From contig NZ_SNTY01000005.1 in assembly GCF_004377485.1 (NCBI RefSeq), forward strand, positions 34,265 to 98,264: 64,000 nt of DNA. Reading direction: 5' to 3'. The notes under the pieces were generated by a model. It was not told where the DNA came from, made no database searches, and worked only from the letters and a program-made list of their open reading frames with translations. Each line of letters begins with the position of its first letter. Position 1 is the stretch's first letter. Source of the stretch: Alkanindiges illinoisensis (lineage in GTDB: Bacteria > Pseudomonadota > Gammaproteobacteria > Pseudomonadales > Moraxellaceae). Below are positions 8,097 to 17,493 of this stretch, piece after piece. Both the position numbers and the translations under genes were made by a program.

Positions 8097-8156
8097 ACTT
8101 CTGTTTGGCTATTTTCAATTTGTATTGAAAGACCATTAAGGTTTTCAGGAGTTGCT

Positions 8157-9497
8157 ATGTCGTCCAAAGCCACATCAATCGACTTGTTTAGTTTCAAAAC
8201 TCCAGCCATGCGTGCATTTCATTTAAGCTGGCTGGCTTTCTTTGTGTGCTTTTTTGCATGGTTTGCCTGTGCACCGCTCATGCCGGTGATCAAGGGTGAA
8301 TTTGGCCTGACCAAAGACCAGATTGCCAATATTAATATTGCTGCTGTTGCGATCACTATTATTGTACGCATTATTGTTGGTCCACTTTGTGACCGTTTTG
8401 GCCCACGCAAAACCTACACTGCCTTGTTGCTATTGGGCTGTATTCCAGTATTTGGGGTTGCCGCATCACAAAGCTATGAATCCTTTTTGTTCTTTCGCTT
8501 ACTGATTGGTGCCATTGGTGCCAGCTTTGTGATTACCCAATATCACACTTCGGTAATGTTCGCACCCAATGTCGTGGGAACTGCCAACGCTGCTTCTGCT
8601 GGCTGGGGTAACGCGGGCGGCGGTGCAACACAGGCGCTCATGCCACTGATTCTGGCAGCGATTGTGATGTTTGGTGTTGAGCAGGCTTTGGGCTGGCGCA
8701 TTGCCCTGCTGGTTCCTGGCGTACTGATGATTATTGTAGGCATCATGTACTGGGAACTTGCTCAGGATTGTCCTGAAGGAAATTTCAAGGAATTGCGTGC
8801 CCAAGGTGTGGAAGTTGGTAGTGGCAAGAAAAGTGGCATGGCGGTGCTATTAACTGCCGCCAAGAACTACCGCGTGTGGATGCTGTTTATCACTTATGGC
8901 GCCTGCTTTGGGGTAGAGATCTTCATTCATACCATTGCCGCCAGCTACTACGTTGACCAGTTTAACTTTAGCTTAAAAGAAGCCGGTATGGCCGCAGGGA
9001 TTTTTGGTTTACTGGCACTGTTTGCCCGTGCCCTGGGCGGTTATGTGTCTGATAAGGTAGCCATTAAAAAAGGCTTGGATGGTCGTACTTTCATCCTGTT
9101 TATTCTAATCCTGCTGGAAGGGTTTGCCCTGCTGCTGTTTTCAAACATGCAAACACCGCTGCTTGCGATTCTGGCAATGACGTTCTTTGGCCTGTTTACC
9201 CATATGTCCTGTGGAGCAACCTATGCATTGGTGCCCTTTATTGACCGCAATTCACTGGGCGGTGTCGCTGGCATCATTGGTGCAGGTGGCAATGTGGGCG
9301 CGGTGGCAGCAGGCTTTTTGCTCAAAGGTATGCTGGACATGCAATCTACCCTGCACCTGATTGGCATTCTGGTGATGGTTGCTTCGGTATGTGCCATTGC
9401 CGTGCGCTTTAGTGTGGCTCACAAACAAAAAGAACAAGCGCTGTTTGACGAGGCCATTCGGGCAAACAGTGATTTTAACAAACAGCAAGTTGCTTAA
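8157..9497 (+). CDS. narK: Nitrate/nitrite transporter, NarK/NasA family
   Basis: A 446-residue major-facilitator protein with about 12 membrane segments. It carries the two Gly-rich nitrate signatures, GWGNAGGGATQ near residue 145 and GAGGNVGAVAAG near residue 390, and the loop motif GPLCDRFGPRKTY. It imports nitrate for assimilation. The ATG at 8157 has AGGAG 5 bases upstream (8147-8151) and is preferred to the in-frame ATG at 8046, which lies inside the leader hairpins. It is the first gene of the operon with nirB, the nirD fusion and the nitrate reductase. In other systems the same gene is called nasA. Confidence 0.93.
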   Translation: MSSKATSIDLFSFKTPAMRAFHLSWLAFFVCFFAWFACAPLMPVIKGEFGLTKDQIANINIAAVAITIIVRIIVGPLCDRFGPRKTYTALLLLGCIPVFGVAASQSYESFLFFRLLIGAIGASFVITQYHTSVMFAPNVVGTANAASAGWGNAGGGATQALMPLILAAIVMFGVEQALGWRIALLVPGVLMIIVGIMYWELAQDCPEGNFKELRAQGVEVGSGKKSGMAVLLTAAKNYRVWMLFITYGACFGVEIFIHTIAASYYVDQFNFSLKEAGMAAGIFGLLALFARALGGYVSDKVAIKKGLDGRTFILFILILLEGFALLLFSNMQTPLLAILAMTFFGLFTHMSCGATYALVPFIDRNSLGGVAGIIGAGGNVGAVAAGFLLKGMLDMQSTLHLIGILVMVASVCAIAVRFSVAHKQKEQALFDEAIRANSDFNKQQVA

Positions 9498-9525
9498 TCT
9501 GAACCATACATAGAGGAAAAATGAC

Positions 9526-12063
9526 ATGAAAATCGTTGTAATTGGTCATGGTATGGTTGGTCATAAACTGATTGAAAGCCTGGTTGACCAGGCTGATGTC
9601 GAACTTACCGTCATTGCCGAAGAGCCACGCCCTGCTTACGACCGGGTTCACCTAACCGAGTATTTTTCTGGTAAAAGTGCCGATGACTTATTGCTGGCAC
9701 GGCATGACTTTGCGGATGCCTACGGCATTGCCCTGCACCTGAACACCAAGGCCACCAGCATTGATACTGCCAATAAGACCGTGACTACAGCAGATGGTCG
9801 CCAGATTGACTACGACAAATTGGTACTGGCGACTGGTTCCTATCCGTTTGTTCCGCCATTACCGGGCAAGGATCGCGACAACTGTTTTGTATACCGTACT
9901 ATTGAAGACATGGATGCCATGCGCAATGCCAGCCTGACAGCCAAAACCGGTGTAGTGATTGGTGGTGGTTTGCTGGGTCTTGAAGCGGCTAAAGCCTTAA
10001 AAGACCTCGGTTTGCAAACCCATGTGGTGGAATTTGCACCACGCCTGATGGCCGTACAAATTGATGATGGCGGCGGCAAAGTCCTACGCAAGAAAATTGA
10101 AGCGCTGGGCGTGGGTGTACACACCCAGAAAGCCACGACCGAAATTGTGGATGGCGAGAATGCCTTCCACAAAATGAACTTTGCTGATGGCTCATTTCTT
10201 GAAACTGACATGATCGTGTTTTCTGCCGGGATTCGCCCACGTGATGAGCTGGCGCGTCAGGCTGGCCTTGCACTGGGCGAACGCGGTGGCATTGTCATTA
10301 ATGATTACTGCCAGACTTCTGACCACGACATTTATGCCATTGGTGAATGTGCACTTTGGCAAAACAAGATTTTTGGACTGGTGGCTCCTGGCTACGACAT
10401 GGCACGGGTGGCGGCTGACCATATTCTGGATCAACCCAGCAAGACCTTTGCCGGCGCTGACATGAGCACCAAACTGAAACTGATGGGTGTAGATGTTGCT
10501 TCTATCGGTGATGCACATGGCATGACACCAGATAGTCTGTCCTATCAGTTCTGTGATGAAACCAGACAAGTTTATAAAAAACTGGTGGTGAACAAGGACA
10601 AGACCCGACTACTGGGTGCGGTGCTGGTGGGTGATGCCGCTGAATATGGCGACCTGTTGCAAATGATGCTTAACGGCATGGATTTGCCTGAACAACCTGA
10701 AGCACTGATTTTACCTGCAACCGGCAATGCGCCCAAAGCGGCAGGCGGTGCCGGTGTTGACTTGCTGCCCGATTCAGCAGTGATGTGTTCCTGCAACAAC
10801 GTAACCAAGGCTGATTTATGTAGTGCCATTGGTGCCGGTAATACTACGCTGGCCAGTTTGAAAAAATGCACCAAAGCAGCCAGCTCGTGTGGTGGCTGTG
10901 CGCCTTTGGTCACTCAAGTTTTAAAATCCGAGCTAAAACGTCAGGGCGTAACTGTTAATAATCACCTGTGCGAACACTTCCCCTACTCACGTCAGGAAAT
11001 TTACCATCTGGTGCGGGTGGGCAAAATTCAGAGCTTTGAAGAATTGCTGCACAAGCATGGTACTGGTTTAGGCTGTGACATTTGCAAGCCAACAGCAGCC
11101 AATATTCTGGCCTCCTGCTGGAATGACTTTATCCTCAAGCCACAACATGCCGGCCTGCAAGACAGTAACGACTACTTTATGGGCAACATCCAAAAAGATG
11201 GCAGCTACTCCATTGTACCGCGTATTGCCGGTGGCGAAATTACTCCCGAAGGTCTGATTACCATTGGCCAGATTGCCAAAGATTACGGCCTGTACACCAA
11301 AATTACTGGTGGGCAACGTATTGACCTGTTTGGCGCCCAAGTGCATCAACTGCCTGAAATCTGGGAAAAGCTGATTGATGCCGGCTTTGAATCCGGTCAT
11401 GCCTATGGCAAGTCACTGCGTACCGTGAAGTCCTGTGTAGGTAGTACCTGGTGCCGCTATGGTGTGGGTGATTCAGTCAAACTGGCGATTGATCTGGAAA
11501 ACCGCTACAAGGGCCTGCGTTCTCCACACAAGCTGAAAATGGCAGTGTCCGGTTGCACCCGCGAATGTGCCGAAGCGCAAGGCAAGGATGTAGGCGTGAT
11601 TGCCACTGAAAATGGCTGGAACCTGTATGTCTGCGGCAATGGGGGGATGAAACCACGTCATGCCGAACTGCTGGCTGGCGACTTAAGCACTGAAGATTTG
11701 ATCAAATATATTGACCGTTTCTTTATGTTCTATATCCGCACTGCGGATCGCCTACAACGCACCAGCGTATGGCGTGACAATCTGGAAGGCGGCTTGGATT
11801 ACTTAAAGGATGTGATTATTCACGACTCACTGGGTTTAGGCGCTGAGCTTGAAGCAGAGATGGCCATCATTATTGCCACTTATGAAGATGAATGGAAAAA
11901 CGCCGTTACCAACCCTGAAGTTCGCCAGCGGTTCCGTACCTTTGTGAACAGTGCAAAATCGGATGAGCATATCGAATTTGTCGCTGAGCGTGGCCAGATT
12001 CGCCCAATCAATAATGAAGAGCGTGCTGCACGCAAGCGCATTAATACTGTTGAGCTGGTTTAA
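9526..12063 (+). CDS. nirB: Assimilatory nitrite reductase, NAD(P)H-dependent large subunit
   Basis: The 845-residue enzyme reduces nitrite to ammonium in the cytoplasm. From the N-terminus: an FAD/NAD(P) oxidoreductase (VVIGHGMVGHKLIE; GVVIGGGLLGLEAAKAL), a BFD-like [2Fe-2S] domain (CSCNNVTKADLC ... CTKAASSCGGCAP, about residues 425-475), and a ferredoxin-like plus siroheme/[4Fe-4S] reductase domain. The cofactor cysteines lie in VGSTWCRYG and VSGCTRECAEAQGK. A GAGGAAAA ribosome site precedes the ATG. Length is normal for the family. It is also called nasD. Confidence 0.95.
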   Translation: MKIVVIGHGMVGHKLIESLVDQADVELTVIAEEPRPAYDRVHLTEYFSGKSADDLLLARHDFADAYGIALHLNTKATSIDTANKTVTTADGRQIDYDKLVLATGSYPFVPPLPGKDRDNCFVYRTIEDMDAMRNASLTAKTGVVIGGGLLGLEAAKALKDLGLQTHVVEFAPRLMAVQIDDGGGKVLRKKIEALGVGVHTQKATTEIVDGENAFHKMNFADGSFLETDMIVFSAGIRPRDELARQAGLALGERGGIVINDYCQTSDHDIYAIGECALWQNKIFGLVAPGYDMARVAADHILDQPSKTFAGADMSTKLKLMGVDVASIGDAHGMTPDSLSYQFCDETRQVYKKLVVNKDKTRLLGAVLVGDAAEYGDLLQMMLNGMDLPEQPEALILPATGNAPKAAGGAGVDLLPDSAVMCSCNNVTKADLCSAIGAGNTTLASLKKCTKAASSCGGCAPLVTQVLKSELKRQGVTVNNHLCEHFPYSRQEIYHLVRVGKIQSFEELLHKHGTGLGCDICKPTAANILASCWNDFILKPQHAGLQDSNDYFMGNIQKDGSYSIVPRIAGGEITPEGLITIGQIAKDYGLYTKITGGQRIDLFGAQVHQLPEIWEKLIDAGFESGHAYGKSLRTVKSCVGSTWCRYGVGDSVKLAIDLENRYKGLRSPHKLKMAVSGCTRECAEAQGKDVGVIATENGWNLYVCGNGGMKPRHAELLAGDLSTEDLIKYIDRFFMFYIRTADRLQRTSVWRDNLEGGLDYLKDVIIHDSLGLGAELEAEMAIIIATYEDEWKNAVTNPEVRQRFRTFVNSAKSDEHIEFVAERGQIRPINNEERAARKRINTVELV

Positions 12064-12074
12064 GGAGCAGGCAA

Positions 12075-13670
12075 ATGAATCAAATGGTTAATACATGGAT
12101 TGAGGTTTGCGCCTTAACAGAAATTGCCCCGGATACTGGTGCCTGTGCCCTGATCAACGGCCAGCAGGTTGCCGTGTTCCGCATGCGCGAAGATGACCGG
12201 ATTTATGCCATTGGTAACTATGATCCGGCTAGCGGTGCGAATGTGCTATCTCGTGGCATTGTGGGTGACTTGCAGGGTGAGCGCGTGGTGGCCTCACCTA
12301 TTTACAAGCAGCATTACAGTCTGGCAACGGGTCGCTGCATTGAAGATGCGCAATATCAGGTGCCTGCCTATCCGGTGCAAGTGGTTGATGGCACCATTTT
12401 TGTGGGCAGCTTGCCGCAAAAAACCTATATCACCACGCCACAAGCCCGCGAAGAAAAAATGCGACTGGTAATGGTGGGTAATGGGCTGGCTGGCATGCGC
12501 ATGCTGGAAGAACTGCTGGAAATTGCACCCGACCTGTATGAGATTGAAGTGTTTGGTGCTGAGCCACATGGCAACTACAACCGCATCATGCTTTCACCTG
12601 TGCTGTCTGGTGAAAAAAAGCTGGATGACATCATGCTGCATCCGCATAGCTGGTATGACGAGCGTGGGATTACCTTTAACGCTGGCGATGAAGTGGTCAA
12701 AATTGACCGTAAGCGTCGTCTGGTTTTTGGGAAGTCTGGTTATACCACGTCGTATGACCGTTTGGTGATTGCAACAGGGTCTTCACCATTTGTACTGCCA
12801 TTGCCCGGCCGTGAGCTGGAGGGTGTCACCACATTCCGCGATATTTATGACATCAATAAAATGATTGATGCGTCTGAAAACTACCAGCATGCCGTGGTGA
12901 TTGGTGGTGGCCTGCTGGGTCTTGAAGCAGCGCATGGCTTAAACAAGCGCGGCATGAAAGTCACCGTGATTCACCTGATGGATCGCCTGATGGAACGTCA
13001 GCTGGATCATGTCGCAGCTGATATGCTGAAAACCACACTGGAACAACGCGGCATGCGTATTGAACTTAGCGCGCAAACTGAAAAAATTCTGGGCAGCGAA
13101 CGCGTTACTGGTATTTTGTTGAAGGATGGTCGTGAAATTCCGGCTGATCTGGTGGTGATGGCCGTTGGCATTCGCCCCAATATCGAGCTGGCCAAGTCTG
13201 CTGGACTCCATTGCGAACGGGGTGTGGTGGTCAATGACATTATGCAAACCTTTGATCCACGTGTGTATGCCGTAGGTGAATGTGTGCAGCATCGCGGCAT
13301 TGCTTATGGACTGGTTGAGCCACTGTGGGGTCAGGCGTTTGTTTGTGCAACCCAGTTGGCTGAACGTGGCAGCATTCAATATCGTGGCACGCAGCTTGCT
13401 ACTCAATTAAAGGTGAGTGGTGTTGAAGTGTTTTCGGCGGGCAATCTGGACAGCGATGAAAGCTGCGAAGATCTGGTGATCCGTGATCCAAAACGTGGCA
13501 TTTACAAGCGCCTAATCCTGAAAAACAACCATGTGCAAGGTGCAGTGCTGTATGGCGATGCGCGGGATGGGTCATGGTACAGCGACCTTATCAGTGAACA
13601 AACTGACATAAGCGCCATTCGCAACCGCCTGCTATTTGGCCGCGACTTTGCCATGAAGCAGGCCAGTTAA
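12075..13670 (+). CDS. nirD: NirD-like small subunit fused to FAD/NAD(P) oxidoreductase
   Basis: The 531-residue protein has two parts. Residues about 5-110 match the Rieske-like NirD small subunit (VFRMREDDRIYAIGNYDPAS ... YPVQVVDGTIFVG). There are no Cys/His cluster ligands, as in NirD. Residues about 130-530 form a pyridine nucleotide-disulfide-type oxidoreductase with two nucleotide folds (MVGNGLAGMRMLEELL; VVIGGGLLGLEAAHGLN) and the ATGSSPF and AVGECVQHRG motifs. NirD normally is about 110 residues and alone. The extra half probably supplies NAD(P)H electrons to the nitrate reductase encoded next, like NasB or NasC elsewhere. That role is inference from context. Confidence 0.9.
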   Translation: MNQMVNTWIEVCALTEIAPDTGACALINGQQVAVFRMREDDRIYAIGNYDPASGANVLSRGIVGDLQGERVVASPIYKQHYSLATGRCIEDAQYQVPAYPVQVVDGTIFVGSLPQKTYITTPQAREEKMRLVMVGNGLAGMRMLEELLEIAPDLYEIEVFGAEPHGNYNRIMLSPVLSGEKKLDDIMLHPHSWYDERGITFNAGDEVVKIDRKRRLVFGKSGYTTSYDRLVIATGSSPFVLPLPGRELEGVTTFRDIYDINKMIDASENYQHAVVIGGGLLGLEAAHGLNKRGMKVTVIHLMDRLMERQLDHVAADMLKTTLEQRGMRIELSAQTEKILGSERVTGILLKDGREIPADLVVMAVGIRPNIELAKSAGLHCERGVVVNDIMQTFDPRVYAVGECVQHRGIAYGLVEPLWGQAFVCATQLAERGSIQYRGTQLATQLKVSGVEVFSAGNLDSDESCEDLVIRDPKRGIYKRLILKNNHVQGAVLYGDARDGSWYSDLISEQTDISAIRNRLLFGRDFAMKQAS

Positions 13671-13704
13671 AGTTATTACCCAACTTAAGCAATAGGTGAT
13701 GAAA

Positions 13705-13796
13705 GACATGGATGTCATGTTATGGGTGGTGTTCACGCCATGGACGGCGAGTTTGCCCATAACAACGCTTTAGTTACTTTTGCTCTCAAAAGTAAC
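13705..13796 (+). repeat. Three consecutive stem-loops between nirD fusion and nitrate reductase
   Basis: Within 92 bases there are three inverted repeats. GACAT-GG-ATGTC is at 13705-13716. TTATGGG (13720-13726) pairs with CCCATAA (13756-13762) and encloses a second stem, CGCC (13736-13739) with GGCG (13746-13749). A perfect 10-bp stem GTTACTTTTG (13773-13782) with CAAAAGTAAC (13787-13796) has a 4-base loop. No T-tract follows, so it is not a standard terminator. It may be a REP-like element, an mRNA processing site, or an attenuator. Confidence 0.65.
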
Positions 13797-13870
13797 GCTT
13801 AGCGCAGCGTAATCCCTTTTGGATTGATGCGCTGCCAAGACAGCTCAACTGAGAGAATCAAGGAATATCC

Positions 13871-16714
13871 ATGAATAGCATCGTATCCAAACCAATTACA
13901 GTACATCAAACATTGGATACTGCTCAAAGCACGCACACCACCTGCCCCTATTGCGGTGTTGGCTGCGGCGTGGAAGTCAGAAAAACCAAAAATAGTCTGA
14001 CCCACAACCATCAGGTTAATGGTATTGTCGGCCATCCAGCCAATCAGGGTCGATTATGTGTGAAAGGTAGCAGCCTGGCTGAAACCATTGGCACTAAAAG
14101 TCGTTTATTGTTTCCACAGTTTCAGGCCAATGGACAAACTGAACAGGTATTGTGGTCACAGGCGCTGGACAAAATTGCCAATACCTTTAAAGCAACCATT
14201 GAGCAGCATGGTGCAGATAGCGTGGCTTTTTATGTGTCGGGCCAACTACTGACCGAAGATTATTATGTGGCTAACAAGTTTGTAAAAGGCTTTTTGGGTA
14301 CAGCCAATATTGATACCAACTCGCGCCTATGCATGTCCTCAGCCGTTGCTGGCCACAAACGTGCCTTTGGTGAAGATATTGTGCCCGGTTGCTATGAAGA
14401 CTTTGAACTGGCCGATATGATTGTACTGGTGGGTTCTAACACCGCATGGTGCCATCCGGTGCTATTCCAGCGCATTGCCAAAGCCAAGGAAAGCAACCCT
14501 GATCTATGCGTGGTGGTGATTGATCCACGCCATACTGCCACCTGTGATATTGCAGATATTCACTTGCCTTTATTGTCTGGCACCGACGTTGCCCTGTTTA
14601 ACGGATTATTACACTGGCTTCATCAGCATGGAGCACAGGATCACCAGTTTGTAACTGCACATACACAAGGCCTGTCCGACGCTCTTAAGCAAGCTGGCGA
14701 GCATCGCGATACCAAAGCGCTGGCTGAGCTTTGTGGTGTGCAATTACAAAACCTTGAAGCATTTTTTAAAAAATTTGCCCAGACTGAAAAAGTCATTACC
14801 CTGTTTTCAATGGGCGTTAACCAGTCCAGTCAGGGTACGGATAAAGTCAACAGTATTATCAATTGCCACCTTTATACTGGGCGTATTGGCAAACCCGGCA
14901 TGGGACCTTTTTCCATGACTGGCCAGCCCAATGCCATGGGCGGCCGAGAAGTCGGCGGCTTGGCCAATATGCTGGCAGCACACATGGAGCTGAACAATCC
15001 GGTGCAGCGTGACCGTGTGCAGCGCTTTTGGCAAAGCCCCCTGATTGCCTCAGAGAACGGTCTTAAAGCCGTTGAGCTGTTTGAAGCAGTAGAAGCCGGC
15101 CGCATTAAAGCCATCTGGATCATGGCCACCAATCCGGTAGTTAGCCTACCCAATGCCGATCAGGTTAAGCGTGCCCTCTCCAATTGTGATTTTGTGGTGG
15201 TGTCTGATATTACCGCCAAAACCGACACCACGGCCTATGCGGATGTATTATTGCCTGCACTGGGCTGGGGCGAAAAAGATGGGACTGTCACCAATTCAGA
15301 GCGCTGTATTTCACGTCAGCGTGCATTTTTAAATGCTCCCGGCGAAGCCATGCCAGACTGGTGGGCCATTAGCCAGGTGGCAAAACGCATGGGGTTTGAC
15401 TCAGCGTTTGACTATCACCATCCTTCAGAAATTTTTGATGAACATGCCCGGCTTTCAGCATTTGAAAATTTGAGCAGCGAGTCAGACACGTATGACGTTT
15501 CCGCTGCGCAAGCCGAAAACCTTGTTCTCGCAATGTCTAATAGCAATCCCAGCACGAATTTTGATTTTCGCTACTTTAACCTCAAGGGCCTATGTGGCTT
15601 AAGCAAGGCCGCTTATGATGCTCTGCCACCTTTGCAATGGCCCGTATTAACGCCTTATCAGGGCACTAGCCGGGTGCTCACCAATCACCGTTTCTCCCAC
15701 CCTGATGGTAAGGCACGTTTTATCAGCGTGAAGTATGAACCACCACGTCATAAGGCCAGCCGTGATTATCCGCTTGCCTTAAATTCTGGCCGTATCCGTG
15801 ACCAGTGGCACACCATGACGCGTACAGGTCTGGCACCCACGCTAGGCTCACATATTCCAGAACCGTTTATTGACATGCATCCTAACGATGCCTTGTCATT
15901 TGGTATCAAGCAAAATGAGCTGGCTCGCCTGCACTCACAATGGGGTACGCTGGTCGCACGGGTACAATGCTCCGGCAATATGCGTCGTGGGCAGGTATTT
16001 GTGCCCATTCACTGGACAGCACAAACGGCTTCAGATGCCCGGGTTGGTGCACTGGTCAATCCGGTCGTTGACCCGGTATCCGGCGAACCGGAATTCAAGC
16101 ATACGCCCGTGCGCATTGAGCCATTTCATGTGCAATGGCAAGGAGTAGCTTATAGCCGCTATGCCCTCAATCTGGAACAGGCGGCATGGTGGACGCAGAT
16201 TCAGACCCAGGCCGCTTTACGCTATGAACTGGCTGGCCGGCAACGCATCAATACCGTAACCGAACATGGCAAGGCACTGTTGCTTAGCCATCGGGCACTG
16301 GCCGAAATGGTACACAACAATCAGGCCGACTGGCTGGAATACAGTGATCACAGCAGCGGCATTTATCATGCTGCCATCATGGTAGACAGCCAGATTCAGG
16401 CTTGTATTTACATTGCCCCGCGTGAACTATTACCCAACCGGGAATGGATTGCCAGCCTGTTTGTCAAATCCCGCTTAAGCAGCCGTGACCGCATGGCGAT
16501 TCTGGCTGGTGCACCGCTGGGCAGTGCCAATGATGCCGGGCCTTTAGTATGTTCCTGCTTTAAGGTGGGCAAAAATACCATTTTAAATGCCATTCGGGAA
16601 AAAGGCCTTACCACGCCCAAAGAAGTCACGGCCTGTGTCAAAGCGGGTGGTAATTGTGGTTCGTGCGTCCCCGAGATTCGCACCCTGATTGCCACCTGTC
16701 TGGTAGAATCCTGA
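13871..16714 (+). CDS. nasA: Assimilatory nitrate reductase, Mo-bis-MGD catalytic subunit
   Basis: The 947-residue enzyme reduces nitrate to nitrite. It begins with a [4Fe-4S] motif (CPYCGVGCGVEV, fourth Cys in RLCVKGSS). The molybdopterin oxidoreductase domain follows, with TNSRLCMSSAVAGHKRAFG, MGVNQSSQGTDKVN and a MopB dinucleotide-binding domain near residues 620-740. A C-terminal BFD-like [2Fe-2S] domain has CSCFKVGKN and CVKAGGNCGSC. This extra C-terminal cluster is known in Klebsiella NasA-type reductases and accepts electrons from a flavin partner. The upstream nirD fusion is the likely partner. Molybdenum uptake and cofactor genes surround it. Confidence 0.95.
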   Translation: MNSIVSKPITVHQTLDTAQSTHTTCPYCGVGCGVEVRKTKNSLTHNHQVNGIVGHPANQGRLCVKGSSLAETIGTKSRLLFPQFQANGQTEQVLWSQALDKIANTFKATIEQHGADSVAFYVSGQLLTEDYYVANKFVKGFLGTANIDTNSRLCMSSAVAGHKRAFGEDIVPGCYEDFELADMIVLVGSNTAWCHPVLFQRIAKAKESNPDLCVVVIDPRHTATCDIADIHLPLLSGTDVALFNGLLHWLHQHGAQDHQFVTAHTQGLSDALKQAGEHRDTKALAELCGVQLQNLEAFFKKFAQTEKVITLFSMGVNQSSQGTDKVNSIINCHLYTGRIGKPGMGPFSMTGQPNAMGGREVGGLANMLAAHMELNNPVQRDRVQRFWQSPLIASENGLKAVELFEAVEAGRIKAIWIMATNPVVSLPNADQVKRALSNCDFVVVSDITAKTDTTAYADVLLPALGWGEKDGTVTNSERCISRQRAFLNAPGEAMPDWWAISQVAKRMGFDSAFDYHHPSEIFDEHARLSAFENLSSESDTYDVSAAQAENLVLAMSNSNPSTNFDFRYFNLKGLCGLSKAAYDALPPLQWPVLTPYQGTSRVLTNHRFSHPDGKARFISVKYEPPRHKASRDYPLALNSGRIRDQWHTMTRTGLAPTLGSHIPEPFIDMHPNDALSFGIKQNELARLHSQWGTLVARVQCSGNMRRGQVFVPIHWTAQTASDARVGALVNPVVDPVSGEPEFKHTPVRIEPFHVQWQGVAYSRYALNLEQAAWWTQIQTQAALRYELAGRQRINTVTEHGKALLLSHRALAEMVHNNQADWLEYSDHSSGIYHAAIMVDSQIQACIYIAPRELLPNREWIASLFVKSRLSSRDRMAILAGAPLGSANDAGPLVCSCFKVGKNTILNAIREKGLTTPKEVTACVKAGGNCGSCVPEIRTLIATCLVES

Positions 16715-16764
16715 TTACTCATGTTAAAACTGTAACGATGACTAAAATATCTTAAATCACTGGC

Positions 16765-17493
16765 ATGAGAATGACATTAGAGACTGTTGCTGACGAACTT
16801 GGTAAAGCTGAGGAATTAGTTGATGATGGCCTGGTTGAACATGGCTTAGCTGAGCACGAACAGAAGGTTAGCATTGTTATCCTGGCAGGTGGTCGCGCCA
16901 CACGAATGCATGGTCAGGATAAAGGACTGGTTTTGTTGCACGGTCAGCCGCTGGTTGTGCATCTTTACCAGCAAATCTCGTCCTTAAGTGATGATATTTT
17001 AATTAATGCCAACCGTAATCAGGCAACCTATCAGCAATTACTGCCTGCTTGCCAAATCATTAGTGATCAATGGGCGGATTTTAAAGGCCCGCTAGCAGGT
17101 ATGCACAGCGCGCTACGACATGCCAGCCATGAATATATCCTGATCATTCCCTGTGATTTGCTGATGTTGCCTAAAGAGTGTCTGGGTCAGTTATGGCAAG
17201 CCATGCAGAAAAATCATAGCAAAGCCGCTTATGCCAGTTTTAATGGTCAGGCCCTTTATCCATTTTGCATGTTGCATCGTAGCTTGCTGGATAGTCTTGC
17301 GCTGGCACTTGCCAATGATCAATATGCAGTGCGGCATTGGCTGTTTGAGCAGGAGGCTGCCGTGGCTGATTTTGCAGTTGATAACATTTTGCCGCTGAAT
17401 TTAAACACGCCAGATGATGTGGCCCTGGCTGAGCAGTGCTATGCTAGCGAAATACCTATTTTTTCAGACCATTTTAATTCAGGAGCAAAATAA
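16765..17493 (+). CDS. mobA: Molybdenum cofactor guanylyltransferase
   Basis: MobA joins GMP to molybdopterin to form the MGD cofactor needed by the nitrate reductase. The nucleotide-binding loop LAGGRATRMHGQDKGL starts near residue 38; the family usually has Gly where this has His after RM. IIPCDLLMLP supplies the metal-binding aspartate. There is an acidic N-terminal extension of about 30 residues before the core, with no better start codon nearer to it; ATG at 16771 is an alternative. Its stop overlaps the moaA start (TAATG). Confidence 0.9.
   Translation: MRMTLETVADELGKAEELVDDGLVEHGLAEHEQKVSIVILAGGRATRMHGQDKGLVLLHGQPLVVHLYQQISSLSDDILINANRNQATYQQLLPACQIISDQWADFKGPLAGMHSALRHASHEYILIIPCDLLMLPKECLGQLWQAMQKNHSKAAYASFNGQALYPFCMLHRSLLDSLALALANDQYAVRHWLFEQEAAVADFAVDNILPLNLNTPDDVALAEQCYASEIPIFSDHFNSGAK

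Noticed and set aside
8113..8130. A third ANTAR hairpin, TTTCAA with TTGAAA
   Set aside because: The stem can extend to seven pairs and leaves a 4-base loop without the A1/G4 pattern.
10192..10569. Reverse-strand frame of 125 codons inside nirB
   Set aside because: It is a shadow of nirB; no family signal or ribosome site.
12939..13406. Reverse-strand frame of 155 codons inside the nirD fusion
   Set aside because: It mirrors the coding sequence of a clear enzyme and has low-complexity composition.
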